DNA of 56,506 nt from Terana coerulea. Lineage: Eukaryota; Basidiomycota; Agaricomycetes; Polyporales; Phanerochaetaceae. Location: positions 1 through 56,506 of the forward strand of contig JAKOGH010000485.1 in assembly GCA_024811115.1 (NCBI GenBank), written 5' to 3'. The translations under genes were made by a program, and so were the position numbers. The notes under the pieces are model-generated. The model saw only the letters and a list, made by a program, of their open reading frames with translations, did no database searches and was not told the origin of the DNA. This document shows positions 13,735 to 24,385 of this stretch, one piece after another (the first letter of the stretch is position 1; every line of letters begins with the position of its first letter).

Positions 13735-15020
13735 GGCCCGCACCAAACATACGCCCGCACGTGCGAGTGTGTTGACAGTTGGTGGGATGTCTGCCCCAGG
13801 ATCCCATGGCAAACCTGGTCCAGCAGATACCTCGTCGCGAACCAACCAGTCACGAAAACCACGAAAGCCAAACATCTCCAACAGTATCACTCCATCATTG
13901 CTTCGCCCGCATGTTCTTGCTGAAGATCGCCTCACTCGCTGGATCACCCCTCACGCCATTTGCTTTCATGCTGAGACCTCCAAGCTCTTATCGACCGCCG
14001 CTAGCATTCAACTACAACAGACTCTGCTGTCCTCTATCGAACCCAACTCTCGGAAAAACTATGGTGCCGGCTTGCTCCGCTTTACGCAGTTTTGCGACTG
14101 CAATCACATCTCAGAGAACGATCGCATGCCTGCGTCTGAAGTCCTTCTTGCAGCCTTTGTCTCTCGATGGAACGGTCTGGTTGCTCGTACTACGGTCGAC
14201 ACTTGGATCGCAGGTCTGAGTTTCTGGCATGGTTTGCACGGAGCGCCATGGAATGGAAACAAGATGCTCAAGGTTGTCCTCACTGCGATCCGGAAGCATG
14301 AGCCGGAGAAGGATGAGAAACGCCGCCCCGTTACAATTGAACACCTGCATGCCCTACGAGAACACCTTGACCTCACAAACTCGTTCGACGCGGCTGTGTA
14401 TGCCATAGCGTGTGTCGCGTTCTGGTGCTGCCGCCGCTTAGGGGAACTTGTTATACCCTCACCCAACACATTTGACCCCTCTCGTCACGTTTCCAAAATG
14501 CACGAAGTTAGCTTACCATACCCCTCTGCGAGGACGCGAATATGCAACCCTACCAATACCTTGGACCAAGACGACGAAGAACAAGGGGACAATCATTTCA
14601 GCCACGGATGTCGACGACTGCACCTCACCAGTACCCGCCCTCAAACACCATCGAAGCGCAAACGCGAAGGTGCCAGACCATGCACCGTTCTTTGCCTTCG
14701 AGACAGCTGACGAGAAAGGTTGGGCGCCGATGACTCGAGACTGGTTCCTCGGAAGGTGCAACCAAGTCTGGTCGGAAGCAGGGCTTGAAGGTCTTAGTGG
14801 GCATTGTTTCCGCATTGGAGGCGCAACCGAGTTGCTATTGCGCGGTACTCACCCTGACATTGTTGCAGTACAAGGAGGCTGGAAGTCTCGCGCATTTCTC
14901 GAATATTGGCGGAAAATTGACTCTATCCTCCCGCTTTTCATTTCAGAATCTTTCACAGCCTCTCGCCTTCAGCTTGTTCGCAACTCTATAGACTCCTTTA
15001 AGAAGAAGTACTCTTTGTAG
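13727..15020 (+). CDS. DIRS-like element tyrosine recombinase
   Basis: The ATG at 13727 overlaps the RNase H stop by 8 nt in another frame, a layout typical of DIRS elements. The N-terminal arm (about residues 80-190) is a phage-integrase SAM-like DNA-binding domain (NSRKNYGAGLLRF). Catalytic residues are visible: Arg in CCRRLGELV, the H-x-x-R motif in SGHCFRIGGATE, a Trp-containing GGWKS box, and the nucleophile Tyr in FLEYWRK. The protein ends at 15020. One frame change is needed near 14520 (between RHVSKMHEVS and LRGREYATLPIPW). The enzyme would integrate the circular DNA copy by site-specific recombination, without making target duplications. Confidence 0.88.
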
Positions 15021-15281
15021 CATTTTCGTCGCACATCAGATCTGGACTTTGCACACTGTCTGTAGCACTAGTAGTATGTATTGTGGCACTCATGGACTGT
15101 TACTGTGCTCTACCGTACTTTACAACATCAAACTCGATGTATCCTGCACTAAATAGCCTTTCGCGAGCTTGTGCATAGGTCAGTTAGCACTCGCCGCGGT
15201 CAAGGGTTTCCGGGGTCTTAGCTCGCCCGGTGGGGTTAGTCGAGAGTCGGCGTTGACTCACGACTGTTGTGGCTTCGCAAG

Positions 15282-15668
15282 TGGTGGTTAGTCGTGTATG
15301 CAACGCCTTTCCGCCATTTCACGCTCGAGTTGAACTTCGGCAAGAACGAGCTTCGAAACACGCAAACCTGCGCAGAAACGCACGCGTTCGCACGGGCGCT
15401 TAGCGACTCGTTTCCTCGCGGATTTCGACCAGGAATCGCGTCCGCCCGTGCTCGTGCTCCAAGCGCAGGCTTTCACCTGAAAGGCCCTGTTTCGAACCTC
15501 TCGGATCGCTTCGAACTTGCGATTTCTCCCCGCCGAAGTTCTCCTCTCCCCACTGGACTTACTGAGATGCAGCATCGCGTGAATTTCGCTACTTATCGTA
15601 CATGATAACTAACTAAGGAATTCACGCGATGTCCTCGTGCTTGTGGAAAGCACTCAAACTTAGGAAGC
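15282..15668 (+). repeat. Split direct repeat B1
   Basis: 387 bp matching B2 (15840-16226) at a constant offset of 558 with one visible substitution (CCCCACTGG here, CCCCACCGG in B2). It abuts A2 directly; the B1/A2 boundary is the presumed circle-junction mimic. It holds a complete short frame on each strand, which I do not regard as genes. Confidence 0.93.
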
Positions 15669-15814
15669 GTGGCGTTTGGCCTGGAAAGTGAGCCCGCGAG
15701 CAAACAGGCCAAACGAGTGCTTACTAAGCGAAGAGGGCTGAAAGCGGAAGGCCCTGAAACCTTAGCGCCAAGTCTCTTTGCCTTCCGCCTCCTCAGCCCT
15801 CGAGCTTTTTAACC
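15669..15814 (+). repeat. Split direct repeat A2
   Basis: 146-bp copy of A1 sitting between B1 and B2, with one extra T relative to A1. A 25-bp unique spacer (15815-15839) separates it from B2. Confidence 0.93.
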
Positions 15815-15839
15815 CTCCCACCGACTCCCTAGTGTCAAA

Positions 15840-16226
15840 TGGTGGTTAGTCGTGTATGCAACGCCTTTCCGCCATTTCACGCTCGAGTTGAACTTCGGCA
15901 AGAACGAGCTTCGAAACACGCAAACCTGCGCAGAAACGCACGCGTTCGCACGGGCGCTTAGCGACTCGTTTCCTCGCGGATTTCGACCAGGAATCGCGTC
16001 CGCCCGTGCTCGTGCTCCAAGCGCAGGCTTTCACCTGAAAGGCCCTGTTTCGAACCTCTCGGATCGCTTCGAACTTGCGATTTCTCCCCGCCGAAGTTCT
16101 CCTCTCCCCACCGGACTTACTGAGATGCAGCATCGCGTGAATTTCGCTACTTATCGTACATGATAACTAACTAAGGAATTCACGCGATGTCCTCGTGCTT
16201 GTGGAAAGCACTCAAACTTAGGAAGC
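15840..16226 (+). repeat. Split direct repeat B2 (right end of DIRS-like element)
   Basis: 387-bp copy of B1 that forms the right end. The similarity stops at AGGAAGC (16226); the next bases (CCAGACATAC) are host sequence, and the TRM82 stop codon starts 20 bp further on. Confidence 0.93.
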
Positions 16227-16245
16227 CCAGACATACAAGGTCATT

Positions 16246-18322
16246 TTAAGCAACATCTTGCATTTCGACATCGCCCTTTTCGGATCTGGGCTTTTTAGCT
16301 TCCCTTCCGTCCTCCGGTGCTGGGCTCGCAGTAGCATCCTGCTGCAGGACCTTCGCTGCTAGCGCCTGCTTTCTTTTCAGACGAGCAGCTTCCCGTTGTG
16401 TCAGTTCCCTAGTGGTCGCCGAACCGGCCTGGGGCGTTTCATCGCGACTTGAGGCGTCGAAGGGGTTCGCCGCCGACTCGAGTGCCTCCAGTTCATTCAT
16501 GCGCATGGGGTCATGCTCGGCATCGACGTTCTTGGGCATACTTGATAGATGTGCGTACATGTCTAGGGTTTTCAGCTCAGCAGCTGTAGCTATGAGAATT
16601 GCGCGTGAGGATTTGATTACATCACGTGAAGACTGCTGAACATACCAGGAAGAACGCATTTCGAGTTCAGCGAGTCCTGCAGTGCATTGCTGTGATCAGC
16701 TTCAACGAGCTGCACAGAACATCAGCAAAGAATTGTAAGCTGCCAGCAAAACACTCGCCCTTCCACCCGCCCATTTCAGCACCCTCACCACCCGGCGGTT
16801 GGTTACTTCGACTTTCTCCCCGTCTACCAGCACCCAGATAGACCCATCCTCGTCTATTGAGAAGTCGATGACGGGTTGGTCGAGGTCCAAGAAAGCGATA
16901 GAGGATGGTGCATGGGCTATTGGGTCTTGAGGGAAGGGAAAGAAGAAAATGGCGGTTGATCTAATTAAGAGGACATTAGACGAGTACTGATCTCAAGTGA
17001 AGGCGACCTACCCCACTGCACTGAACAAAACGAAGCGACCCTGCTCCGCCACGTCTGCAGAGGCGATGCGCCGAACAACGAGTACTTTCTCCAGTTCTGC
17101 CACTTGAGCAGGAATGGGTGTGTCGTCTTTCGTGGTGTCCGGCTTCGGTTCCTCAGCCGCATTGCTACCCTCAACAGCTCCTTCGCCCTTCAGTGCATCC
17201 TCTGCTGCAACCTCAGCTTCTACAGCCTTCTCCTTCCCCTTTCCTTTTCCTTTCTTGCCTTTCCCCTTCCCCTTCTTGGCGCCTTTCTGTGAGGCCGGTC
17301 CCTCCTCGTCACCCTCGTCCTCCGTGTCGTGTACTTTAGAGGGTCGTACGGCGATGAAAGGCTCCACAGCTTCTAGAATGGAGATATCGCAGAGACGTTC
17401 CCCTGACATCCAGTCCCACACTTTCAGCTCCGGGTCACCGCCTCCAGAAATGAGTATAGACTGCGAAAACTTGGGGATATGGACGGCAGACACGAATCTT
17501 GGATGGGTTCACAAAAGTCAGTACGCCCGACAATGAACCAGGTGACAGCACTCACTTTTTGTGGCCAAGACAGCACCTCTCAATAACGTATCCTTGGGGA
17601 AACCAGCTGACACGAATATGTTCATCTCTGTCCGTGCTGATGACAAACTTTTCGTCCTCAGTTAGGATGAAGGACGTCAACAGAGACGTGTGCCCCAAAA
17701 TCAATGTTCCACCGGACGGGTTCTCGTGTGAAACGATTGCGCTGCGTCTGGAGGAAGGGTCGGTTTCCACAGTAGTAGAGGCAGGCAAAGGCTCCGCATG
17801 CAGAGGATAACTGATGTCTCGTCAGAAACCGACACGGAAGACGAAGACACAAGCTATACTAACCTGAAAATATCACCAAACTTGTCTGAGACGAGGATGG
17901 TCTGGCCATCCTTAGTGAAATGAATTTCCGTAGGCTTCTTCGGCAGTTCACTATTTTCTATCAGTCTCAGTGTATCTGAAAGTGTGATGCTATCCTCACC
18001 GTTCACTAAGCAGCTCCAAGCCGTCGACGCGCCAGACCTTCAACCTCTTGTCTTCGCCTGCAGCCGCAATATGAACAAAGCTAGTATCCACGTCGACACA
18101 TCTAATAGGACCGGACTTCACAACGGCCTCTTTCTTCGCGTCTTCCAGACGAGCCGTTGAGTGGACGACATTGCCGGTCCTGTCCTAGAGGACATCAAGT
18201 CAAGTGAACCTTGAGCATTCCAAAGAGACGCACTGCGAATCGACGACCTGTAGATGGGGGCCAGATACAACGACGGTGACGGTCTGCCCGACGAAAAGCC
18301 GGGAATGTGGGTAGGAGGACAT
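16246..18322 (-). CDS. TRM82: tRNA m7G46 methyltransferase non-catalytic WD40 subunit
   Basis: This is the TRM82/WDR4 partner of the catalytic TRM8 subunit, which makes 7-methylguanosine-46 in tRNA. It is a WD40 protein with family segments GEDKRLKVW, LGHTSLLTSFILT, STDRDEHIRVSWFPQGYV, FVSAVHIPKF and ISGGGDPELKVWDW. A Lys/Gly-rich low-complexity linker (repeats of KGKGK) follows, and the tail ends DVEMQDVA. Eight exons: 18322-18230 (or 18234), 18184-18000, 17950-17864, 17810-17556, 17497-17012, 16960-16753, 16709-16646 and 16589-16246. The strong donor GTGCGT at 18233 leaves the frame off by one; the weaker GT at 18229 keeps it and gives 573 residues. It is divergent with the EXPERA gene (206 bp apart). 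A DIRS-like element occupies its 3' flank. Confidence 0.93.
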
Positions 18323-18528
18323 GGTACGAACGAAGCTGCTCGGCGGAAACTGACTGGACAGTGGAAATTACGAGGAAAATACGGTCGAAAATTCAGACGC
18401 GCGGCACGTGATCTGGCTAGGTACGCGAGAAATGGCAAGTCGCGCGCTTCCGCGAGTTGAGCCTCGTTCCATATCCTAGTGTTGTCCTGCCTCGCTGGCA
18501 CACCTCCAAGCCAATAATCGTGGACAAA

Positions 18529-19284
18529 ATGGCGACGAAACCTCTCACAGAACGCCCTCTTGACTTGCTTTATTTTTCCTTCTTCTTGGTGAGATGCTAT
18601 TGCTGCACCCAGCGATTGACTCGGACTCGCGCTCATTCACGTCTGCTTAGATGCATGTCCCAGCGACATTGCTCGTCGACTTGCAGGCTCTTTACCCTGC
18701 CCATCTGACTCCAAAGCTCATTGCGAGGTTGCCCGAATTTTATGTCAAGATGTCTCAGGACCCTCTCATCGGCGGGGCCATGGGCTACTTTGGCAGCCCT
18801 GAAAACTATGTGTGGTTTAAGTCATTCCTTGTCCTCGAAGTGTAGGTGCCTCCTCATCGACTAAGGCTTTCGTCTTGTGCTGAACCTTTGATACAGCCTC
18901 TTTCAGCTCCCAGTATTTTTTCTGGGTATGCGAGGCTTATTACGAGGTGGGTAGTTCATCTACGCGCTTCGATCCTCGTTCCCGTGTCTAAAGTATCTCA
19001 ATCCAGGCTCCAAAGGCATCTATGTCTTGCTGCTCATTTACGCAGCATCAACTTCAACGACGACCCTTCCCTGCCTCGCCGTGGTGCTTGCTACCCCGCT
19101 CACATCAGCTGACACCCTTGCTGATAAACTCATCTCTATCACGTCCACCCAAAGACTGCTCCTCCTGTCCAGCTACATACCTTTCTTTTTGATTCCTCTG
19201 CTCATGACTGTCGATATGGCCTTACGTGTGTATAGGCTCATACAGGCTGGCGTTCAGGCTCAAAAGACTGCCAAGACGCGCTGA
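18529..19284 (+). CDS. EXPERA-domain membrane protein (TMEM97/EFP-like)
   Basis: Four exons (18529-18588, 18651-18841, 18897-18946, 19007-19284) sum to 193 codons, giving 192 residues. The four-TM EXPERA layout is visible: TM1 in LDLLYFSFFL/MHVPATLLVD, a luminal loop with LPEFYVKMSQDPL and W/F residues, TM2 around FLVLEVLFQLPVFFLG, TM3 in YVLLLIYAASTSTTTLPCLA, and TM4 near YIPFFLIPLLMTVDMALR. EXPERA proteins (EBP, TM6SF, TMEM97/sigma-2 receptor) bind or isomerise sterols in the ER, and fungal members of this length are mostly TMEM97-like. The C-terminus is Lys-rich (QKTAKTR), possibly ER retention. It shares a short divergent promoter with TRM82. Confidence 0.88.
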
Positions 19285-19567
19285 ATTCTGTAGTCAATTG
19301 TACAGTGATCCTGTACGAAGTCTGCTTAGGCATAAATACGATGCCTTTATCTGTCCACTATTAACTTTCGCTGTGTTTGCGTCAAGGGATATTCCAAACT
19401 ATCTGCTCACATTGAAACACGTATTACTGACACACCGTGCGATACACACCCGTGAACGTCATGAAAGATGTTGAATGGGAATTAAGTGATACTGATAAAT
19501 AAGAATACAGACTCCACAAATACAACGCCTCTCAGCGTGGACGAAGAGAAGAAAAGAAAAAGTGAAT
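19285..19567. other. Convergent spacer between EXPERA gene and histone H3
   Basis: 283 bp holding both 3' ends. I see no stem-loop of the metazoan histone type, as expected for fungal polyadenylated histone mRNAs. Confidence 0.4.
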
Positions 19568-20148
<581 letters not shown>

Positions 20149-20476
20149 TTCTGAGAGTTGGTTGGTGGAGGATGAAAGGTTGTTTTGCCTTGAGAGTGTG
20201 GTGGTGGGTGATGGGGAACTAGAGGGAGACGAGAGGAAGGGGTCCTCTTATATCACCTGTAGGCGCCGAGACGCGACACGGTCGGGCGCCACGTGCAGCC
20301 GCGTTTATTCGCGATAAACAGAGTCGTCACGTGCAACGTGGCCGGGCGTCCCGCGTCTCTCGAGCCCGGCCATAAAGGTGCAGCTCTCTCCGCTGTCACC
20401 ACATCCATCTTTCGCCCTCTGTGACCTTACGCACCTAAACTTTCGTCGTCTCACCCCTCAACCCCTCGAATTAAAC
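20149..20476. promoter_or_regulatory. Bidirectional H3-H4 promoter with central palindrome
   Basis: 328 bp between the two start codons. A symmetric element sits at its middle: CACGTG (20290-20295), then GTTTAT-TCGCG-ATAAAC (20303-20319), then CACGTG (20328-20333); the two E-boxes are equidistant from the palindrome centre at about 20311. TATA-like sequences flank it: GATATAAG on the minus strand at 20247-20254 for H3 and CATAAAG at 20371-20377 for H4. The arrangement suggests one shared activator site driving both genes equally. Function is inferred from symmetry and position. Confidence 0.7.
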
Positions 20477-20958
<482 letters not shown>

Positions 20959-21405
20959 ACGGTTTTACTTGGATTTTCCCTTCTGTTATCATTATTGCGT
21001 TACTGTAACAGTATAATGTATTCTACTGTGTCTTTATCCATCTTCATCTCTGCCAGTGCACAATCATGTCAAGCTTGAACGTTCCGATGTATCCGAAGGT
21101 AGGCCTTAGCAGGTGCGTAAGGGGGCACTACATTCCCTTTCTCTCGGACACTGCTGCTGATCTTCGCAAATGGATTCGGATTTGCGGCCTCAGGGTGGCG
21201 TGGACAGTCGCTCTTGGATCAGTCGTGCCTCTCAGCTGCAGCTCACCGCACCCGTATCTTTACGTTACTGCGTCATTTTCGGATTGCCGCCCTGCCTGCA
21301 GCACAGTGAGGTGGCTGGCGTTCTTTGGACGGCATCGACGATACCGCCCGCTTGTCGCTATAAAATGCGCCCCGCTGCTCCAGCTCGATCTGACTCACAG
21401 CCATC
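20959..21405. other. Intergenic region with TATA box of the F-box gene
   Basis: 447 bp. TATAAAA at 21359-21365 lies 41 bp before the ATG at 21406. Otherwise I see nothing. Confidence 0.5.
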
Positions 21406-22397
21406 ATGGGCACTAGTATCCTTCCTGCCTCAAAAAACCACTCGACCTACAAGGCTTCCATAGACGACCTACCAAATGAGCTTTTACTCACGATATTCAC
21501 CCTGCTGCCACTAAAATCCCTCGCTGCAGCAAGGGGGGTCAGTCGACACTGGCGCATGCTCGTTCAGGAGGCCCACATCACCCCTGTCCGCCGACACCTC
21601 CTCGACCTCTTCGTTTCCATCGCCTCCACAGCATCAGCCGAAGCCCGTCCTCGAGTATCACCGAAGCACTGCAGCGCAGACCGAGAAGACTACCTCCACT
21701 TTCTCACACGCAACTCGGACGCCCCCGAGGAGTTCAGGACGTGGGTGCGCGAATGGCCTGCGTGGGGCGTCTTTGGCTGGCTCTGGCCGGACCTCGACGA
21801 GAACAAGCGGCGCAACGGCTTTGCGGCGAGGGCCAAGACGAACGAGCTGCTCGTCGCCTGCGCGCCCTTCGAGTCCGCGGCGTCGTGGGGGCGGGGGCCA
21901 GCGGCTGGAGCCAGCCCGTGTCGCCCCAGAAGCCACACGTCAAATGCCTCACGCTCGCGGGCGGCAAGTCGCCCTTCCAGCCTGGCGTCACGCTGCACGC
22001 GACCAAGATTCTACCGGTCGAATTCGCGGGGATCAACATCCAGAGCGTGAACGTGACCGAGGCGGAGGGTGGCGATGAGGAAGACAGCATCGAGGTCACG
22101 GTGCTCTGCTTCGGAGGGGACACGAGGGCATTGGTCTTGGATGGCAAGCGCGGCGGGGAGCAATTGAAGGGTCTCGTCTATGCCATCTTAGGAGACTACA
22201 CCCTCAGTCTGGCGAACATCCTCTCCAAGACCTGGGTGGAATACCTGCAGGGTCATCTGCCAATATCGCATATGCCTCTTCACCAGGAGGTAGTGGTACG
22301 TCTCCGTCAGTTCTCACTCGAAATCACGACAACTCACTCTCACCGTACGCAGGGTATGCCCGTACATGATATGTTACCAGTCGTCAACTTCGCATGA
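21406..22397 (+). CDS. F-box protein, probable SMI1/KNR4-like C-terminal domain
   Basis: The N-terminus has an F-box (residues about 20-55, DDLPNELLLTIFTLLPLKS ... SRHWRMLV). The C-terminal two thirds (WPAWGVFGWLWPDL, WGRG/ASGWSQ, ALVLDGKRGGEQLKG, WVEYLQGHL) resemble SMI1/KNR4-type (SUKH) domains, a weaker assignment. Two exons: 21406-22295 and 22353-22397. They total 935 nt, one short of 312 codons. The break falls in a run of five G at 21893-21897; one more G joins the two homologous halves and gives 311 residues. The F-box suggests an SCF ubiquitin ligase adaptor, with the C-terminal domain probably choosing the substrate. A TATA box lies 41 bp before the ATG. The gene is convergent with the ZNHIT2-like gene. 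Confidence 0.75.
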
Positions 22398-22519
22398 ACG
22401 AAGAGGGGGATGTCGGACCAAGTTGAGAACGGAGCGCTATATCCGTTGCATGTTTGTTGTACAATGTACATGATATTCCTGATATCATCCACTACACAAC
22501 TTCACCTCACACATTCCAC

Positions 22520-24113
22520 TCACGAAAGTTCCTCGATGACAGGCTTCCTAGAGACCACGCCTTGTCTTGGCGACTCCGTCGTAACAGCTTTGTTAAGTCC
22601 CTGTTCGCGCTCAACTAGCTTGGCTCGAACCATCGCTTCGTCTGCTAGAGCGGCCAGAATGTATATCGGGGTATTGGCAATCCGCGCCGCATAGAACGCG
22701 AGCTTAGCGGCAACCGGATTTGGTGCTGCTGATGCTTTCACGTTTGCAGTCGAAGTTGGGGCGGATGCTTGAAATAGCGAGGCGACGTCAGAGAGGGCCA
22801 GGAGTGCATCTGCGCTGGTATGGTCGTGGAAGAAATGCGACTGTGATTCGTTGGAGTTGGACGGGTCGGAGAGGGGAACGACCGTGGAAGGCCGTAGAAG
22901 CGTTGCAGCATCCTGCATGAGAAGCGAGAAGAAAGACGGCGTCATGGTATCCTGCATATAATGAGCCCCGCAGTGCGGAACGACAGAAAGTCTTACTTAC
23001 AGGCTCAAAACGTGACCACAAGTCTGTGATCACTGCAGATAGACTAGGCAACACTGTCTTCGACTTGCGGCCCGTCAAGAATGGTACGAGATTGGTGAAG
23101 AGTTTGCGTGCCTCTAAGTGTTCTGGATAGTCCGGCGACGTGGAAGATAGAGGTGAGGTCAATAAATAACGACTTATGTATGCATATGCCAAGCTTCAGG
23201 CATAGGAGGTTAGCGTAGCTGCTACTCGAAGCCGGCAAGCGAACGTACAGAGTGGCAAATATGTTGTACAGGAGCGAAGGTCCATCAGCTGCCGCGGTGG
23301 CAGAGATGCTGAGAACTGACGGAGGCAAGGTCATCATCTCTGGCTTCGAGCCGGCCCGTCTTCGTATACCCTTGCCACGAGGCGGGTTATCATTTTGGTC
23401 ATCTATGACAGAATCCGTTTGCTCCCACCACGGGCCTTCGATCTGCTTCTCCAGCTCCTCGCTGGTCAGGAGTTCCTGAGCGAGCTCGCTGGACGGGTCG
23501 CCCAGGGCCTTCAAGAACTTATCCCGCTGAGCCGGCGTCAGAGTGGACCACATCTCGTCGTACGATGCGTTTTCTGTCATGGAGGCAAACATGAGATGGC
23601 GACAGTGATATGCGCTGGCGAAGCCTTACCTAAGTCAATGCTTTTCAGCTGCGCCGAAAGGTCATCTTCAGCGTCGGAATCATCGTCATTGAGCAGGGCC
23701 TCTTCATCCTCGACGGCTCCCTCTTCAAATCGTTTGAGCAGCTCCATCATTTGCTTTCGTTCTTCCGCCGTCTTTGACGGTTCTGAGTGGATGTCTGCCT
23801 CAACCTCTTTACGGTAGAATCCCTCTGAGCATTCCGCATGAGCCTGGCCAAGTTTTGAGCACTTTTGTGCAAGTTAGAGGGTATATAAACACACTGGGGC
23901 TCTGAAGCATTGCAATGAACAGTATAATAGGTTACACTTTGGACAAGTGTACCTCGAAAACTGTCTCCGACATCTGGAGAACAAAATCAGTACTGATCTT
24001 CGCCACGAGAGACGTGAAAAAATGACTAACACTCCACATGGTACGCTATTTGTACTTTCTGAGCCTTTAGAGTAGTCTGACGGTGTGATGATGGTCGATG
24101 AATCGTCAGACAT
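22520..24113 (-). CDS. HIT zinc-finger protein, ZNHIT2-like
   Basis: An HIT-type zinc finger lies near the N-terminus: CGVC (split by intron 1), CPKC, YCSLQC and HAEC. An acidic stretch follows (EDEEALLNDDDSDAEDD), then the ZNHIT2-type region (YDEMWSTLTPAQRDKFLKAL ... PWWEQ) and a helical C-terminus with ALADEAMVRAKLVEREQG. Six exons run from the ATG at 24113 to the stop at 22520; the reading frame is open across all five introns without any correction. ZNHIT2 proteins act with the R2TP chaperone complex in assembling U5 snRNP and related machines. It is divergent with DBP9, only 272 bp apart, which would suit coordinated expression of two RNP-biogenesis genes. Convergent with the F-box gene. 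Confidence 0.87.
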
Positions 24114-24385
24114 ACCTGGTCTCCTCAAGGTACAACGCCAAGCAGCGAACTTACTCCCGATCCAAAACGGGTAGCGGCGGATCCCTTCGCCACGTGTGCT
24201 GAGCGCTGAGATCTCAGATCTCGAAAAGTTGCCTGGTCGCTTGCATGCTCAGTCTCATTCTTCCGCTGAACCGCTGAACGTTGCTTGCCTCCACCCTATT
24301 ATCCCATTTCGTACCATCTCCGGACATCTCATGAAGGTGTAACGATACTATATAAAGCAAAACACTCGAAATTTTTGCCACAACC

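Larger units (their letters stand above)
10271..16226 (+). mobile_element. DIRS-order (PAT-like) tyrosine-recombinase retrotransposon
   Basis: A 5.96-kb element with split direct repeats: A1 (10271-10415), coding interior, B1 (15282-15668), A2 (15669-15814), a 25-bp spacer and B2 (15840-16226). The interior encodes gag with a zinc knuckle, RT plus RNase H, and an overlapping tyrosine recombinase. Such elements replicate through a circle: joining the B2 end to the A1 start would recreate the B1/A2 junction exactly as seen at 15668/15669. No target-site duplication is evident, as expected for tyrosine-recombinase insertion. B1 and B2 differ at one visible position in 387, so insertion looks recent, yet the ORFs show several frame breaks (see the ORF entries). 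The element lies between the GH47 start and the TRM82 stop. Confidence 0.9.

Noticed and set aside
15288..16163. Matching short ORFs on both strands inside B1 and B2 (95-112 codons)
   Set aside because: They exist only because the repeat is duplicated and GC-rich; no domain, and the start codons are not in a gene-like context.
10271..16226. LTR retrotransposon interpretation
   Set aside because: No pair of long terminal repeats flanks the interior, no DDE integrase or aspartic protease is seen, and a tyrosine recombinase is present.
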